A stretch of 64,000 nucleotides of DNA. It comes from Frederiksenia canicola. GTDB lineage: Bacteria; Pseudomonadota; Gammaproteobacteria; Enterobacterales; Pasteurellaceae. Under the pieces are notes generated by a model, which saw only the letters and a program-made list of their open reading frames with translations, was not told the DNA's origin and searched no databases. Of this stretch, positions 14,101-21,705 are shown in pieces. Numbering within the stretch: position 1 is the stretch's first letter; every line of letters starts with the position of its first letter. Made by a program: the position numbers and the translations under genes. Where the stretch lies: positions 1,612,740 through 1,676,739 of the forward strand of contig NZ_CP015029.1 in the NCBI RefSeq assembly GCF_011455495.1. Reading direction: 5' to 3'.

Positions 14101-14738
14101 CTAACCCGAACAATGTGGCGACCGTGGGTGATTTACAAAACTTAGGCTTTGTGATTGGCACAGCAGATGACAAATACAAAGATCAAGTGCGTAATAACAG
14201 CCGTGTTGAATTTGCAAGTGGCAACAAAAATGCAACGGTCACAGGTTCAACGCTGGCTGATGGCACACGTCAAGTGAAAGTAACCATTTCGGACAACCCA
14301 GTATTTAACACCATTCAAGTTGGTGGGGATAAAGGGCCGAAAGTAGGTTCAACTTCAACGGGTGACTTAAAAGTGAGTAAGGCAGATGGTTCTGCTGCAC
14401 GCATTACTAACGTTGCTCCTGGTGTTGATAACAATGATGCAGTAAATGTTGGACAATTAAAAGGTGCAGTAAATAACATCAATAACCACGTGAATAAAAT
14501 CAACAAAGATCTTCGTGCTGGTATTGCTGGTGCAACTGCAATCTCCTTCTTACAACGTCCAAATGAAGCTGGCAAGAGCATCATTTCCGTCGGTATGGGT
14601 TCATACAAAGCTGAATCAGCCGTTGCGGTAGGATACTCAAGAAACTCTGATAACAACAAAATCTCAATCAAAGTCGGAGCGGGCTTGAACTCTCGCGGTG
14701 ATGTCAACTTTGGTGGTAGTGTTGGTTATCAATGGTAA
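5118..14738 (+). CDS. Giant trimeric autotransporter adhesin (YadA/Hia type)
   Basis: About 3206 residues, a surface adhesin of the type Vc (trimeric autotransporter) family. The ATG at 5118 has a GGGAGA site and begins the extended signal peptide MNKIYKVIWSQVANAFIAVSELA; the hydrophobic core and cleavage lie near residues 50-68. A coiled-coil with about 15-residue repeats (LQ.TVATKA) follows at about 110-200. YadA-like head repeats of the SVAIG/AVAIG type cover roughly 227-651 and 774-957, with neck motifs near 655-678 and 1163-1187. The stalk (about 1300-3080) has large repeated modules. The C-terminal anchor (about 3097-3206) has the last helix and four beta strands, ending in tryptophan. 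The frame is open throughout. A terminator follows. It probably mediates host-cell or matrix adhesion; the receptor is unknown. Confidence 0.96.
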   Translation: MNKIYKVIWSQVANAFIAVSELASARGKTKSVSNSDGVSPSDNTQTFKLTKLALLSSIVFALPSYVTATEVNADTLNVTGTATFNGNATFNNGITTNTLTVGGKNVATEEQITNLTNQLNSKANNTELNTLKTTVEGKANQTDLTALQGTVATKASQADLTTLQATVATKANQTDVTALQNNKADKSALTTLSNTVTNNQNQFNALNTLFNTLELTSTYSGIKYFRANSTGPDATATGTNALAAGSSSKATGNNAVAVGHNAEAKDKETVAVGHNTTAKADMSITIGSGSYTEDTAKKGVAIGNKSRVGSKKDGDVTYDGGSTYVIGDGESSVAVGDNAIARGNRNIAIGKDSVTANKDADTAFAEDSIAIGTAAKTIASSKAIALGNEAKVEKKADFALAIGNQATSSAQKAVAIGPNSQAIGDSAIAVGSTARASTRAVAIGENTNAASSSSVAIGQLAQALPEKTISIGLNAGKGQASDATGTKNSHINIGEEAGENVDGQGNIGIGAGAGSNVIGKVNIALGQHAGKFIVNSPETLGENIAIGNNANTYTSATAIQRATAVGSQTKAGQDSTALGYNANASSKQSVAIGFNASIKGESGVAIGFSASSDANNVALGSSSVAKEKSATSYLTAKPSSSVVSVGNQNLDTPLLRRIVNVADGADDQDVVTVAQLKRASSDVTNNLNQLINNLPQNQNNGINYDVVPPPADSGATAGITLKQNTRISNVADAKTEKDAVNYGQMLAYVNSTTTHYFSVNDGGITRGNKDNSKATGELSMAIGQSVAAIAERSIAIGNNANAHGVGSIAIGTKYIGSAELDDGVADRSSETNAAIANNKYQYGLAIGAGANTEGHNSIAIGSLAATSNKDITKGNVDRAIALGYFARSSAEKANAIGDRAIANSLKGNAFGSEAFSGAESANAIGTLANATGTNSIAFGTHTKVTGTNSGSIGYAGVLGDTNATVVSGSGTYSLGNTNDDISANESGVFGNNNVLKAKENVRIVGNQNIIGNVTTTTPSGAAPVNELKNIQVSGYENTISSGNKLANDLSGLFVYGHHNTVANIDDPDSQEEVKIIDSTVIGANNTLNAKGNSFFVLGNNVTTTQDNSVYLGDGASAHVAKSASSSGMETYTTRTDNHSGHTFAGGKPVGVVTVGATGTERRIQNVAAGLVDAESTDAINGSQLYALTRPLRFGGDNSTISNQDSGIPAGDQNVIARSSNQAMDIKGGENNDANLTTLNDKNIGVIVRDTNSMEVKLAKNLKGLESANFGTGNDLTTINKDGITIKNPNKSDVSLTDNGLNNGGNKVTNVANGDVNSTSTDAINGSQLHEVKTVVESKLSSFTVGADKDATATGIVIDKDNARFDIVGKDNGKVTTVVEGNKVTVDLTQEAKDSLAKADSALQNVVSNDPNLTATKNGGTITLDFSDTPTFKGVTAGTGVNQVVLDDNGVNVGGKTYISNAGLNANNEVITNVASNLPVINDNTAAANQPHNGTKTQTKPNNVVITNAATVGDVLNAGFNLQTNGTATDFVKPYDTVNFADGTGTTVTSETDGNKTTFKVNVDAQKLAETAQLPVVYTKADGTKVYKHADGNFYTDPTDKTNKVELADIIASMQGADSSTTNPTTLANVQAGKKDTDAVNVSQLKGAVDALGGGAAVNPDGTIKAPTYNITNPANDSVKQANNVGDALNSLNDAVNSPLSFGGDTGADVTRKLGQKVSVVGGVTDETKLSSGNIGVVANGNDKLEVKLAKNLTGLSSAEFQDAAGNTTTVNGNGVTITPANQADPTKTVSLTKDGLNNGGNQITNVATGANTFNAPVVDGEKIKLANDGKWYKESDVGANGKPTDTATAIDPAKAAEALKATPNGGLVDFANSNPNNAATVGDLQNLGFNIGTSENGYTDQVRNNAKVDFVGDKKFITVEGSTNKETGTREVKISLKEGDIINKDEGTATIDGQPTEVVKAADGKYYKKSDIDPTTGLPFVDPKSNQPRADITPLTDDQVATIKNNGNGLVTGHKVAEALQKSGWTVGKAEAEEAFEVTYTNADEKVNPNDNVRFADGKNTVASLGTVKKLDADGKVVTTTVVKVDVDLPVDFKYTDATGKEYVKANDGKFYAKNEVGVDGFPSISAQPLTDDQVSELKKGAQLTDGVNANGQPNNGYTAQDPIQVAVEKAAKDAVAKTLQDNPQATPEQIAAAVKTATDRARVDAIKANPEAKDTVTAGTGGVNLDNVAWAEKPDQAVNKDQLDQTVNKSGFFVEQNGESTIAGKPTEKVTPNDTVNFANGANTLVTAETKRDEATGADKTTVTVNVNGLPLTYTTKDATGKDVPVAKVGDKFYQVGADGKPDMTKPADVNSLSTNLVNPAAPNGEIGKPSQLGNVANGANTFDAPVVDGEKIKLANDGKWYKESDVGANGKPTDTATAIDPAKAAEALKATPNGGLVDFEKSNPNNAATVGDLQNLGFNIGASENGYTDQVRNNAKVDFVGDKKFINVEGATKADGTREIKISLKEGDVIKPNEGIATIDGQKTEVVKTPDGNYYKKSDIDPTTGEPKAGATPLTQAQKDTVVNNGDGLVTGHKVAEALQKSGWTVGKADAAEAANVDYNNKSEKVNPDDKVSFADGKNTQVSLGTVKQEDKDGKVVTTTTVKVDVDLPIDFKYTDATGKEFVKANDGKIYAKDQVGADGKPNGNATPLADAEVAKLNKGAQLTNGLGKETPKYEVKDPIAAAAEKAVADTLAANPQATPADILKAVDAAKAAAIKANPNAKDEITKGTGGVNLDNVAWAEKPDQAVNKDQLDQTVNKSGFFVQQNGESTNGKGKPTEKVTPNDVVDFTNGANTVVTAETTRDEKTGVDTTKVSVHVNGLPLTYTTKDASGKDVPVAKVGDKFYQVGADGKPDMTKPADVNALSTNLVNPAAPNGEIGAPSQLGNVANGANTFVAPQVDGKDIKLANDGKWYAADQVDPNGSAKANAKAIDAAKAKDALGTAGNGGLADFANSNPNNVATVGDLQNLGFVIGTADDKYKDQVRNNSRVEFASGNKNATVTGSTLADGTRQVKVTISDNPVFNTIQVGGDKGPKVGSTSTGDLKVSKADGSAARITNVAPGVDNNDAVNVGQLKGAVNNINNHVNKINKDLRAGIAGATAISFLQRPNEAGKSIISVGMGSYKAESAVAVGYSRNSDNNKISIKVGAGLNSRGDVNFGGSVGYQW
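10558..10720 (+). repeat. Perfect 163-bp direct repeat, copy 1, in the adhesin stalk
   Basis: Identical base for base to 12271-12433. The distance is 1713 bp (571 codons), so the copies are in frame. Similarity continues on both sides with scattered differences. It marks the start of a repeated stalk module. Confidence 0.95.
12271..12433 (+). repeat. Perfect 163-bp direct repeat, copy 2, in the adhesin stalk
   Basis: Second exact copy of 10558-10720. In the next module, which begins near 13907 (551 codons later), the same protein segment recurs in diverged form (KLANDGKWY..., GDLQNLGF..., DQVRNN...). Two full modules and one partial module are therefore present. Confidence 0.95.
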
Positions 14739-14774
14739 TCTGATAGCCTGTTATCTAACTAAATTTTAAGTACA

Positions 14775-14803
14775 AGAGTTGCTGGAAACAGCAACTCTTT
14801 TTT
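14775..14803 (+). terminator. Intrinsic terminator of the adhesin gene
   Basis: AGAGTTGCTG / CAGCAACTCT stem with a GAAA tetraloop, followed by TTTTTTT. A strong rho-independent terminator 36 bp after the adhesin stop codon. Confidence 0.93.
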
Positions 14804-14915
14804 GTTTGCAAAATTGCGTGTGGATCTGACCGCTTGCAAGTACTTCAAATAAACCTTTGACAGGCTTTCGCTATCTTCCTATTATTCGCCTATTTTCCTT
14901 TACTTATAGATTCTA

Positions 14916-17900
14916 ATGAAAGACCAAACACAACTTCTCACTACTCTCCTCTCTCAACGCATTCTAATTCTAGACGGTGCGATGGGGACGATGATCCAAA
15001 AATATAAACTCACTGAAGCAGATTTTCGTGGCGAGCGTTTTAAAAATAGCCCCGTTGATTTGCGTGGTAATAACGATTTATTAACTCTCACCCAGCCGTT
15101 GCTAATTAAAGCCATTCACGAGAAATATTTGGCGGCGGGTGCAGATATTATTGAAACCAATACTTTTAGCTCAACCACCATTGCCCAAGCCGATTATGAA
15201 TTACAAGCGGTAGCTTATGAACTCAATTTTGCAGGGGCAAAATTGGCTCGTTTGGCGGCAGATAAATATAGCACGCCAGAAAAGCCTCGTTTTGTGGCGG
15301 GGATTTTAGGCCCAACCAACCGCACAGCCTCAATTTCACCGAATGTAAACGATCCCGGTTTCCGTAACGTCACTTTTATGGAATTAGTTGATGCTTATGC
15401 GGAAGCCACTCGAGGTTTAATTGAAGGTGGATCTGATCTGATTATGATCGAAACCATTTTCGATACCTTAAACGCTAAAGCAGCTGCCTTTGCTATTGAC
15501 CAAGTGTTTGAAGAATTGGGCGTGATTTTGCCAATTATGATTTCAGGCACGATCACCGATGCCTCTGGGCGAACCCTTTCGGGACAAACCACCGAAGCCT
15601 TCTACAATTCCCTACGCCATGTTAAACCACTCACTTTTGGCTTGAACTGTGCTTTAGGCCCGAAAGAGTTGCGTCAATATGTAGAAGCTATGTCGAAAAT
15701 CAGCGAGACCTATGTGTCTGTGCACCCTAATGCAGGCTTGCCAAATGCCTTTGGGGGCTATGATTTAGGTGCGGAAGAAATGGCAGCTCATTTAAAAGAA
15801 TGGGCGGAGCAAGGTTTTGTGAACATTGTTGGCGGTTGCTGTGGGACAACGCCTGAGCATATCAAAGCCTTTAGTGAAGCGATGGAAGGCATCAAACCAC
15901 GTCAGTTACCTGAAATCAAAACCGCTATGCGTTTATCTGGGCTTGAGCCATTAACCGTTGATGAAGATAGCCTGTTCGTCAATGTGGGTGAACGCAATAA
16001 CGTGACGGGTTCGGCTAAATTTAAAAAGCTAATCAAGGAAGAAAAATTTGCCGAAGCCATTGAAATTGCCATTCAGCAGGTGGAAAACGGTGCACAGGTG
16101 ATCGATGTCAATATGGACGAGGCCTTGCTCGATTCGGAAAAATGTATGGTGCGTTTCCTCAACATTATGGCGACGGAACCTGATGCGGCAAAAGTGCCGG
16201 TGATGATCGATTCGTCCAAATGGGAAGTAATTGAAGCAGGCTTGCAAGTGGTGCAAGGCAAGGCAATCGTGAACTCGATTTCCTTGAAAGAAGGGGAAGA
16301 GAAATTTATTCAACAAGCCAAGCTCGTTCGCCGTTATGGTGCGGCTGTGGTGGTGATGGCGTTTGATGAAGTGGGGCAAGCAGATACAGAAGATCGCAAA
16401 GTAGAAATCTGTACCAGAGCCTACCGCATTTTAGTGGATCAAGTGGGCTTTCCGCCTGAAGATATTATTTTTGACCCAAACATTTTCGCTATCGGTACAG
16501 GAATTGAAGAACACAACAACTACGGTGTGGATTTCATCAATGCCGTAGGGCGAATTAAACAGAGCCTACCGCACGCCAAAATTTCGGGCGGTGTGTCTAA
16601 CGTCTCTTTCTCATTCCGAGGCAATAATGTGATGCGTGAAGCCATTCACGCCGTTTTCCTCTATCACGCTATTAAGCAAGGCATGGATATGGGGATTGTC
16701 AATGCTGGGCAGTTGGCGATTTATGATGATCTCGATCCTGAAATGCGTAACATCATTGAAGATGCGGTGCTAAACCGTAGTCCAGACGCCACAGAACAGC
16801 TAATCGAACTTGCAGAAAAATACCGAAATTCGACCGCTCGTCAGGAAGATAACAGCGTCGCCGAGTGGCGAACTTGGAGCGTAGAAGAACGTTTGAAACA
16901 CGCTTTAGTCAAAGGGATCACCAACCATATCATTGAAGACACCGAAGAAGCTCGCTTAAAATTCAGCTCGCCATTGGAAGTGATCGAAGGGCCGTTAATG
17001 GATGGTATGGATGTGGTGGGCGAGCTATTTGGTGATGGCAAAATGTTCCTACCGCAAGTGGTAAAATCTGCTCGTGTAATGAAGCAATCGGTGGCTTACT
17101 TAGAGCCATTTATCAATGCCACCAAGCAAAAAGGCTCGTCAGCGGGCAAAGTGGTAATCGCAACGGTGAAAGGCGATGTGCACGATATTGGTAAAAATAT
17201 CGTGAGTGTGGTGATGCAATGTAACAACTTTGAAGTGATTGACTTAGGCGTGATGGTGCCTGCGGATAAAATTATCGACACCGCCATTCGAGAAAAAGCC
17301 GATGTGATTGCGTTGAGTGGTTTGATTACCCCGTCTTTAGATGAAATGGAATATTTCTTAGGCGAAATGACCCGTTTAGGCTTAAATCTGCCGGTGATGA
17401 TTGGCGGAGCGACCACGTCAAAAGAACATACAGCTATTAAACTCTATCCAAAATATAAGCACGAAGTGGTTTATACCACCAACGCTTCTCGTGCGGTAAC
17501 CGTTTGTGCTGCACTAATGAACCCAGAAACTAAAGCGGAATTGTGGGAACGAATGAAAAAGGAATATGAGCAAATTCAGCACGCCTTTGCCAACAAAAAA
17601 GCTCCACGCAAACAGTTGCCAATTGAAGAGGCACGAGCCAATCGCTTTGATGCCTTTGCGGGCGAATGGGCGGATTATCAAGTGCCACAGCCAAAACAAA
17701 CGGGCATTATCGAATATAAAAACGTGCCGATTGCCACCTTACGCAAATTTATCGACTGGTCGCCATTCTTTATGTTATGGGGCTTGATGGGTGGCTATCC
17801 TGATGCTTTCGATTATCCTGAAGGGGGCGAAGAAGCTCGCCGAGTATGGAATGATGCCCAAAAAGTGTTAGACGAATTAGAGCAAAACGGCAAACTCAAC

Positions 17901-18599
17901 CCAAGTGGCGTAATGGGGATTTTCCCTGCCTGTCGAGCGGGCGATGATATTGAAATTTTTGCAAATTCCGACCGCACTTCGCCAGTGGGCAAAGTCTATA
18001 ACCTACGCCAACAAACCGAACGGGGCAAAAACAGCAAAAGCCCATATAACCTTTGCTTGAGCGATTTTATCGCCGATAAAGAGAGCGGACAGCAAGACTG
18101 GTTCGGTATGTTCGCCGTTTGTGCAGGGATTGAAGAGCACGACTTAGTGGAAGGCTACAAAGCCGCAGGTGACGACTACAACGCCATCTTACTGCAAGCC
18201 GTCGGCGACCGTTTAGCCGAAGCCATGGCGGAATATCTTCACTTTGAACTTCGCACTAAAGTTTGGGGCTATTCAAACGAAACTATGGATAACGAACGTT
18301 TAATTCGTGAAGAATACATCGGCATCCGCCCCGCCCCCGGCTACCCAAGCTGCCCAGAACACACCGAAAAACAGATCATCTGGGATTTATTGGAAGTAGA
18401 ACAACGCATCGGCATGAAACTCACCGAAAGCTACGCCATGTGGCCCGCCGCCTCCGTCTGCGGCTGGTACTTCTCCCACCCAGCGAGCAACTATTTCACA
18501 CTAGGACGTATTGACGAAGATCAGGCTGTGGATTATGCCAAACGAAAAGGTTGGGATGAGAAGACGATGTTGAAATGGTTGAGTGTAGCGATGAAGTAG
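14916..18599 (+). CDS. metH: Cobalamin-dependent methionine synthase
   Basis: Transfers the methyl group of 5-methyltetrahydrofolate to homocysteine through methylcobalamin. At 1227 residues it has full family length and all four modules: homocysteine/zinc domain at 1-325 ([16 protein letters not shown]), pterin domain at about 350-610 ([14 protein letters not shown]), cap and B12 domain at about 650-890 with DVHDIGKN (axial ligand His756), and AdoMet reactivation domain at about 920-1227 ([18 protein letters not shown]). It is preceded by the adhesin terminator and has only a weak ribosome site. No cobalamin riboswitch is visible in the 177-bp upstream gap. A B12-uptake-like cluster lies at 53.8-58.3 kb. 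Confidence 0.97.
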   Translation: MKDQTQLLTTLLSQRILILDGAMGTMIQKYKLTEADFRGERFKNSPVDLRGNNDLLTLTQPLLIKAIHEKYLAAGADIIETNTFSSTTIAQADYELQAVAYELNFAGAKLARLAADKYSTPEKPRFVAGILGPTNRTASISPNVNDPGFRNVTFMELVDAYAEATRGLIEGGSDLIMIETIFDTLNAKAAAFAIDQVFEELGVILPIMISGTITDASGRTLSGQTTEAFYNSLRHVKPLTFGLNCALGPKELRQYVEAMSKISETYVSVHPNAGLPNAFGGYDLGAEEMAAHLKEWAEQGFVNIVGGCCGTTPEHIKAFSEAMEGIKPRQLPEIKTAMRLSGLEPLTVDEDSLFVNVGERNNVTGSAKFKKLIKEEKFAEAIEIAIQQVENGAQVIDVNMDEALLDSEKCMVRFLNIMATEPDAAKVPVMIDSSKWEVIEAGLQVVQGKAIVNSISLKEGEEKFIQQAKLVRRYGAAVVVMAFDEVGQADTEDRKVEICTRAYRILVDQVGFPPEDIIFDPNIFAIGTGIEEHNNYGVDFINAVGRIKQSLPHAKISGGVSNVSFSFRGNNVMREAIHAVFLYHAIKQGMDMGIVNAGQLAIYDDLDPEMRNIIEDAVLNRSPDATEQLIELAEKYRNSTARQEDNSVAEWRTWSVEERLKHALVKGITNHIIEDTEEARLKFSSPLEVIEGPLMDGMDVVGELFGDGKMFLPQVVKSARVMKQSVAYLEPFINATKQKGSSAGKVVIATVKGDVHDIGKNIVSVVMQCNNFEVIDLGVMVPADKIIDTAIREKADVIALSGLITPSLDEMEYFLGEMTRLGLNLPVMIGGATTSKEHTAIKLYPKYKHEVVYTTNASRAVTVCAALMNPETKAELWERMKKEYEQIQHAFANKKAPRKQLPIEEARANRFDAFAGEWADYQVPQPKQTGIIEYKNVPIATLRKFIDWSPFFMLWGLMGGYPDAFDYPEGGEEARRVWNDAQKVLDELEQNGKLNPSGVMGIFPACRAGDDIEIFANSDRTSPVGKVYNLRQQTERGKNSKSPYNLCLSDFIADKESGQQDWFGMFAVCAGIEEHDLVEGYKAAGDDYNAILLQAVGDRLAEAMAEYLHFELRTKVWGYSNETMDNERLIREEYIGIRPAPGYPSCPEHTEKQIIWDLLEVEQRIGMKLTESYAMWPAASVCGWYFSHPASNYFTLGRIDEDQAVDYAKRKGWDEKTMLKWLSVAMK

Positions 18600-18627
18600 A
18601 ATTACTTTTGTAAAGGAATAAAATCAA

Positions 18628-19494
18628 ATGCCAAAAACAAATATTTCAGAATTGGATAGACTAAAAAGTAGACGCCGAAATAGAGAGCTGATGGATACTA
18701 TTTATTCAAATAAATCAAATAATTATGTGGTTCATTATTCTTGTGAATCTTTTTATGATGAAGAATATAATACCTTTAAGAGTGGTCGTATAACGTCAAT
18801 AGGATTACGTAATTTAGAAGATGCGCAAACTCATTATTGGTCTATTTGGTTATCCGCTGAAGTGAAAAATAAAGAAGATCAAATTGATGAATATTTAGAT
18901 GAGTTAGAAAAGGATGTTTTGGATTCTTATTTTAATTTTATTAGAATAAATTCAAGAGCACACTATATTCATTGGAATATGAGAGATATAAATTATGGGT
19001 TTCAAGCTTTAGAACACAGATACAAAGTTTTAGGGGGAGAACCTGTAATTATTACTGATGATAGAAAATTTGATCTTGCAAGAGTGTTAGTTTCTTTATA
19101 TGGACGTAATTATGCGAGTCATGAATATACAAAAAATGGAAAAGAATATAAAGGGCGTATGATGGTACTTGCCGCAATGAATAATGTTGCTGTGAAGGAT
19201 GCAATGGAAGGGCGTGATGAAGCAAATGCATTTAAAGAAAAAAATTATAAGGCACTACACATGTCTACATTAAGGAAACTAGATATGTTAGCTAATTTTT
19301 TTGATAGAGCACATGCAAATAAACTAAAGAATAATGGTACATTCAGAGAAAAATATGGATTTCACTGGATTGTTATTTTTGAATTGATAAAAGCTCATCC
19401 AGCATATACAGCTTTAATTGTACTAGCTGCTATTAGTAGTGCAATTTATAAATTTACAGATATTTTTTCAAACTTGATAACTCAAGCTCGATAA
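18628..19494 (+). CDS. AT-rich orphan protein of unknown function with C-terminal membrane helix
   Basis: 288 residues, not confidently recognised. The N-terminal part has a strand-rich pattern (YVVHYSCESFYD, GRITSIGLRNLEDAQTHYWSI) followed by HWNMRDINYGFQALEHRYKVLGG near 110-135 and KFDLARVLVSLYGRNYASHE near 150. This spacing faintly recalls DEDD-type (RNase H-fold) exonucleases, but the acidic residues are not clearly conserved, so this is speculation. Residues about 258-280 form one hydrophobic helix, suggesting a membrane anchor. The base composition is markedly more AT-rich than metH, 28 bp upstream. TAAAGGAATAAAATC gives a good ribosome site. A palindromic repeat follows the stop directly. 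It looks horizontally acquired. Confidence 0.75.
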   Translation: MPKTNISELDRLKSRRRNRELMDTIYSNKSNNYVVHYSCESFYDEEYNTFKSGRITSIGLRNLEDAQTHYWSIWLSAEVKNKEDQIDEYLDELEKDVLDSYFNFIRINSRAHYIHWNMRDINYGFQALEHRYKVLGGEPVIITDDRKFDLARVLVSLYGRNYASHEYTKNGKEYKGRMMVLAAMNNVAVKDAMEGRDEANAFKEKNYKALHMSTLRKLDMLANFFDRAHANKLKNNGTFREKYGFHWIVIFELIKAHPAYTALIVLAAISSAIYKFTDIFSNLITQAR

Positions 19495-19500
19495 TTTTTT

Positions 19501-19531
19501 CCCCCGATGGCACTCGTCTTTGACGAGTGCT
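19501..19531. repeat. REP-like palindromic element (GCACTCGTC/GACGAGTGC), copy 1
   Basis: CCCCCGAT, then GCACTCGTC-TTT-GACGAGTGC, starting 6 bases after the stop codon of the orphan gene. The same CCCCCGAT plus palindrome follows, also directly, the unrelated orphan gene at 33137-33583. It may act as a terminator and may be a mobile repeat. Confidence 0.75.
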
Positions 19532-19548
19532 AAAATTTTGTTATGCAA

Positions 19549-19571
19549 AGCGCTCATTGCAGACGAGCCTT
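19549..19571. repeat. Degenerate tandem copy of the REP-like palindrome
   Basis: Aligned with the element at 33105-33127, about 17 of 23 bases match and nearly all differences are transitions (for example CTCATTGCAGACGAG against CTCGTCGCAGACGAG). It probably is a decayed second copy. Confidence 0.4.
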
Positions 19572-19785
19572 ATCTATTCTTGTTTATAGAACCAATATTC
19601 CAACTGAACTTTTATCCCAAATTTGCAAATTTTTCTCCAAAACTGACCGCTTGCCTTTTATTCAGTCTTTTTCTTCTCATCTAAAAGATTACGCATTTTG
19701 CGATCTCTGTCGAAAATCTCATATTTCCATTCGACAAAATCACAACAATCGGTAAAATTTGCACAGATTTTTGCAAAGGTATTTA

Positions 19786-20808
19786 ATGATGACCAAACTG
19801 ATCCGCAACAGCACTGCCGAATTTTTGATTTTTACCAATCAAACAGGCGATAAAAATATTGAAGTTCGTTATGAAAATGGCGAAATTTGGTTAACACAGA
19901 AACGTATTGCTGAACTTTTTGAATGCTCTAGTGATAATGTTTCTCTGCATTTAAAAAATATTTTTAAAGATGGCGAGTTAGATCCTTTTTCAGTTACCGA
20001 GATTTTCTCGGCAACTGCCTCAGACGGTAAAAATTACAACACTAAACACTATAATTTAGATGCTGTAATTTCTGTTGGCTATCGGGTTAATTCCGTGCGG
20101 GCAACACAGTTTCGTCAATGGGCAACTAGAGTTTTGCGTGAATTTTCGATGAAAGGCTATGTGCTAGATCGGGAACGAATGGAAAACGGTTCGTTCTTAG
20201 GAGAAGATTACTTTGAGCGTTTGTTAGAAGAAATTCGAGAAATTCGCTTATCGGAACGCCGTTTTTATCAGAAGATTACTGATATTTATGCCACAGCGGT
20301 GGATTACAACAAAGATGCTCCAACAACCAAGCAGTTTTTTGCTACTGTTCAAAACAAACTGCATTACGCTATTCATCAACATACTGCTGCGGAATTGATT
20401 CGAGAACGAGCAGACAGCAATAAGCCGAATATGGGATTGAGCACTTGGGCAAAATCACCCGATGGCAAAATCTTAAAAAGCGATGTATTGGTAGCAAAGA
20501 ACTACTTGAATAATGAAGAGTTAAAAGATTTGGGGGCGATCGTCAATGCGTTTTTAGACCTTGCAGAGCGACGTGCTAGGCGACAAATTCCAATGACAAT
20601 GGAAGATTGGGCAAAGCGGTTGGATATTTTCTTAAATGCGGATGATTTACCGATTTTAGACAACAAAGGCAAAATCAGTTTTGATGAAGCAAAACTTTAT
20701 GCCGAAACGGAGTTTGAAAAATACCGTATTATTCAAGATCGCAAATTTGAAAGTGATTTTGACCGCTTGTTGAAAAGTCAAAAAGGCTCTTTAGAGTCCG
20801 ATGAATAG
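19786..20808 (+). CDS. RhuM-family protein
   Basis: About 340 residues of the RhuM ('virulence protein RhuM') family. This family is widespread in accessory DNA and often lies near restriction or toxin-like loci; its biochemical role is not settled. Typical segments are the N-terminal IEVRYENGEIWLTQKRIAELF, which is helix-turn-helix like, VSLHLKNIFKDGEL, NLDAVISVGYRVNS and FRQWATRVLREF (a KilA/BRO-N-like DNA-binding region), then a helical C-terminal half. The frame is open from a TTG at 19759, but the ATG at 19786 has AAAGG at proper spacing. The stop overlaps the next gene by 8 bp. Confidence 0.87.
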   Translation: MMTKLIRNSTAEFLIFTNQTGDKNIEVRYENGEIWLTQKRIAELFECSSDNVSLHLKNIFKDGELDPFSVTEIFSATASDGKNYNTKHYNLDAVISVGYRVNSVRATQFRQWATRVLREFSMKGYVLDRERMENGSFLGEDYFERLLEEIREIRLSERRFYQKITDIYATAVDYNKDAPTTKQFFATVQNKLHYAIHQHTAAELIRERADSNKPNMGLSTWAKSPDGKILKSDVLVAKNYLNNEELKDLGAIVNAFLDLAERRARRQIPMTMEDWAKRLDIFLNADDLPILDNKGKISFDEAKLYAETEFEKYRIIQDRKFESDFDRLLKSQKGSLESDE

Positions 20809-21652
20809 TAAAATGCAATTACCCCACATCTACCTCGGCACAGGCGGTTATAGCGATACAGATTTAATCGGTACGCTTTATCCATTTGGCACAGATAAAT
20901 CAGATTTTTTGACGATTTACAGCCAGCATTATGATGCCATTGAAATCAACAGCACCTTTCACGCACCAATCGGGGCTAAGGCGTTGCAAGGCATGGTGGA
21001 GAAGGCAAAAGAGCGGTTGAAATTTTCGGTGAAATTGCATCAGGATTTTAGCCATAAACGCACCGCACTTAAACAACAAGCAGAAGCCTTTTTAAATGCG
21101 TTGCAACCATTGGTAGAACAAGATTGTTTGGCGAATTTGTTTATCCAGTTTCCCTCGAGTTTTGAACGCACTCAAGCCAATCGTTATTATCTTGCGGAAT
21201 TGGTGTCTTGGTTTGAGGGCTATCCTTTAGCCATTGAATTTCGCCACGCCAGTTGGCATATCCAATCCGTACTGGATTATTTTCAAGGTAAACAAAATTT
21301 GATTTGGTGTAATGTGGATTATCCACAGAATATCGGCTTGCCCACTTTTCAATTTTACGCCAATCAACGCACCGCTTATTTACGCCTACATGGACGTAAT
21401 CCAAACTGGTGGAAAGCGCAATCAGCGGCAGAACGCCACGACTACCGTTATAGTGAAAGCGAATTACAACATTTAGCCAAGTTACTTCATCAACGCAGAG
21501 ATGAATTCGACCAGCTCTATCTCTATTTCCAGAACACCACCAAAAGCCATTCTTTCTACAATATTGAGAGCTTAAAAGGCTATTTAGCCGAATATGGATT
21601 TTCAGTAAAAGCTAAACCTGAGTTTTTAATTGGGCAGCAGAGTTTGTTTTAG
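20801..21652 (+). CDS. DUF72 (YecE-like) family protein
   Basis: 283 residues of the DUF72 family, a TIM-barrel-like fold of unknown activity. Typical N-terminal signatures are visible: YLGTGGYSDTDLIGTLYP, YDAIEINSTFH, and KFSVKLHQDFSHKR. Later, PLAIEFRHASWH and AYLRLHGRN are also family hallmarks. The ATG at 20801 overlaps the end of the RhuM gene by 8 bp; another ATG four codons later is possible. Coupling to a RhuM gene may be incidental. No regulatory site is evident. Confidence 0.85.
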   Translation: MNSKMQLPHIYLGTGGYSDTDLIGTLYPFGTDKSDFLTIYSQHYDAIEINSTFHAPIGAKALQGMVEKAKERLKFSVKLHQDFSHKRTALKQQAEAFLNALQPLVEQDCLANLFIQFPSSFERTQANRYYLAELVSWFEGYPLAIEFRHASWHIQSVLDYFQGKQNLIWCNVDYPQNIGLPTFQFYANQRTAYLRLHGRNPNWWKAQSAAERHDYRYSESELQHLAKLLHQRRDEFDQLYLYFQNTTKSHSFYNIESLKGYLAEYGFSVKAKPEFLIGQQSLF

Positions 21653-21705
21653 CATTCAGAATGCCACTTATAAAATCTGATTTAAATTGCGTTAATTACA
21701 CCTTT

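Noticed and set aside
14739-14915. Cobalamin riboswitch or Met box in front of metH
   Set aside because: The gap holds the adhesin terminator and a USS core; no clear regulator site was found.
16029-16379. Antisense frame in metH
   Set aside because: Shadow of a highly conserved coding sequence; no start signal.
19543-19755. 70-codon open frame upstream of the RhuM gene
   Set aside because: It contains a decayed palindrome and an extended uptake sequence, has no ribosome site, and its protein has no sensible pattern.
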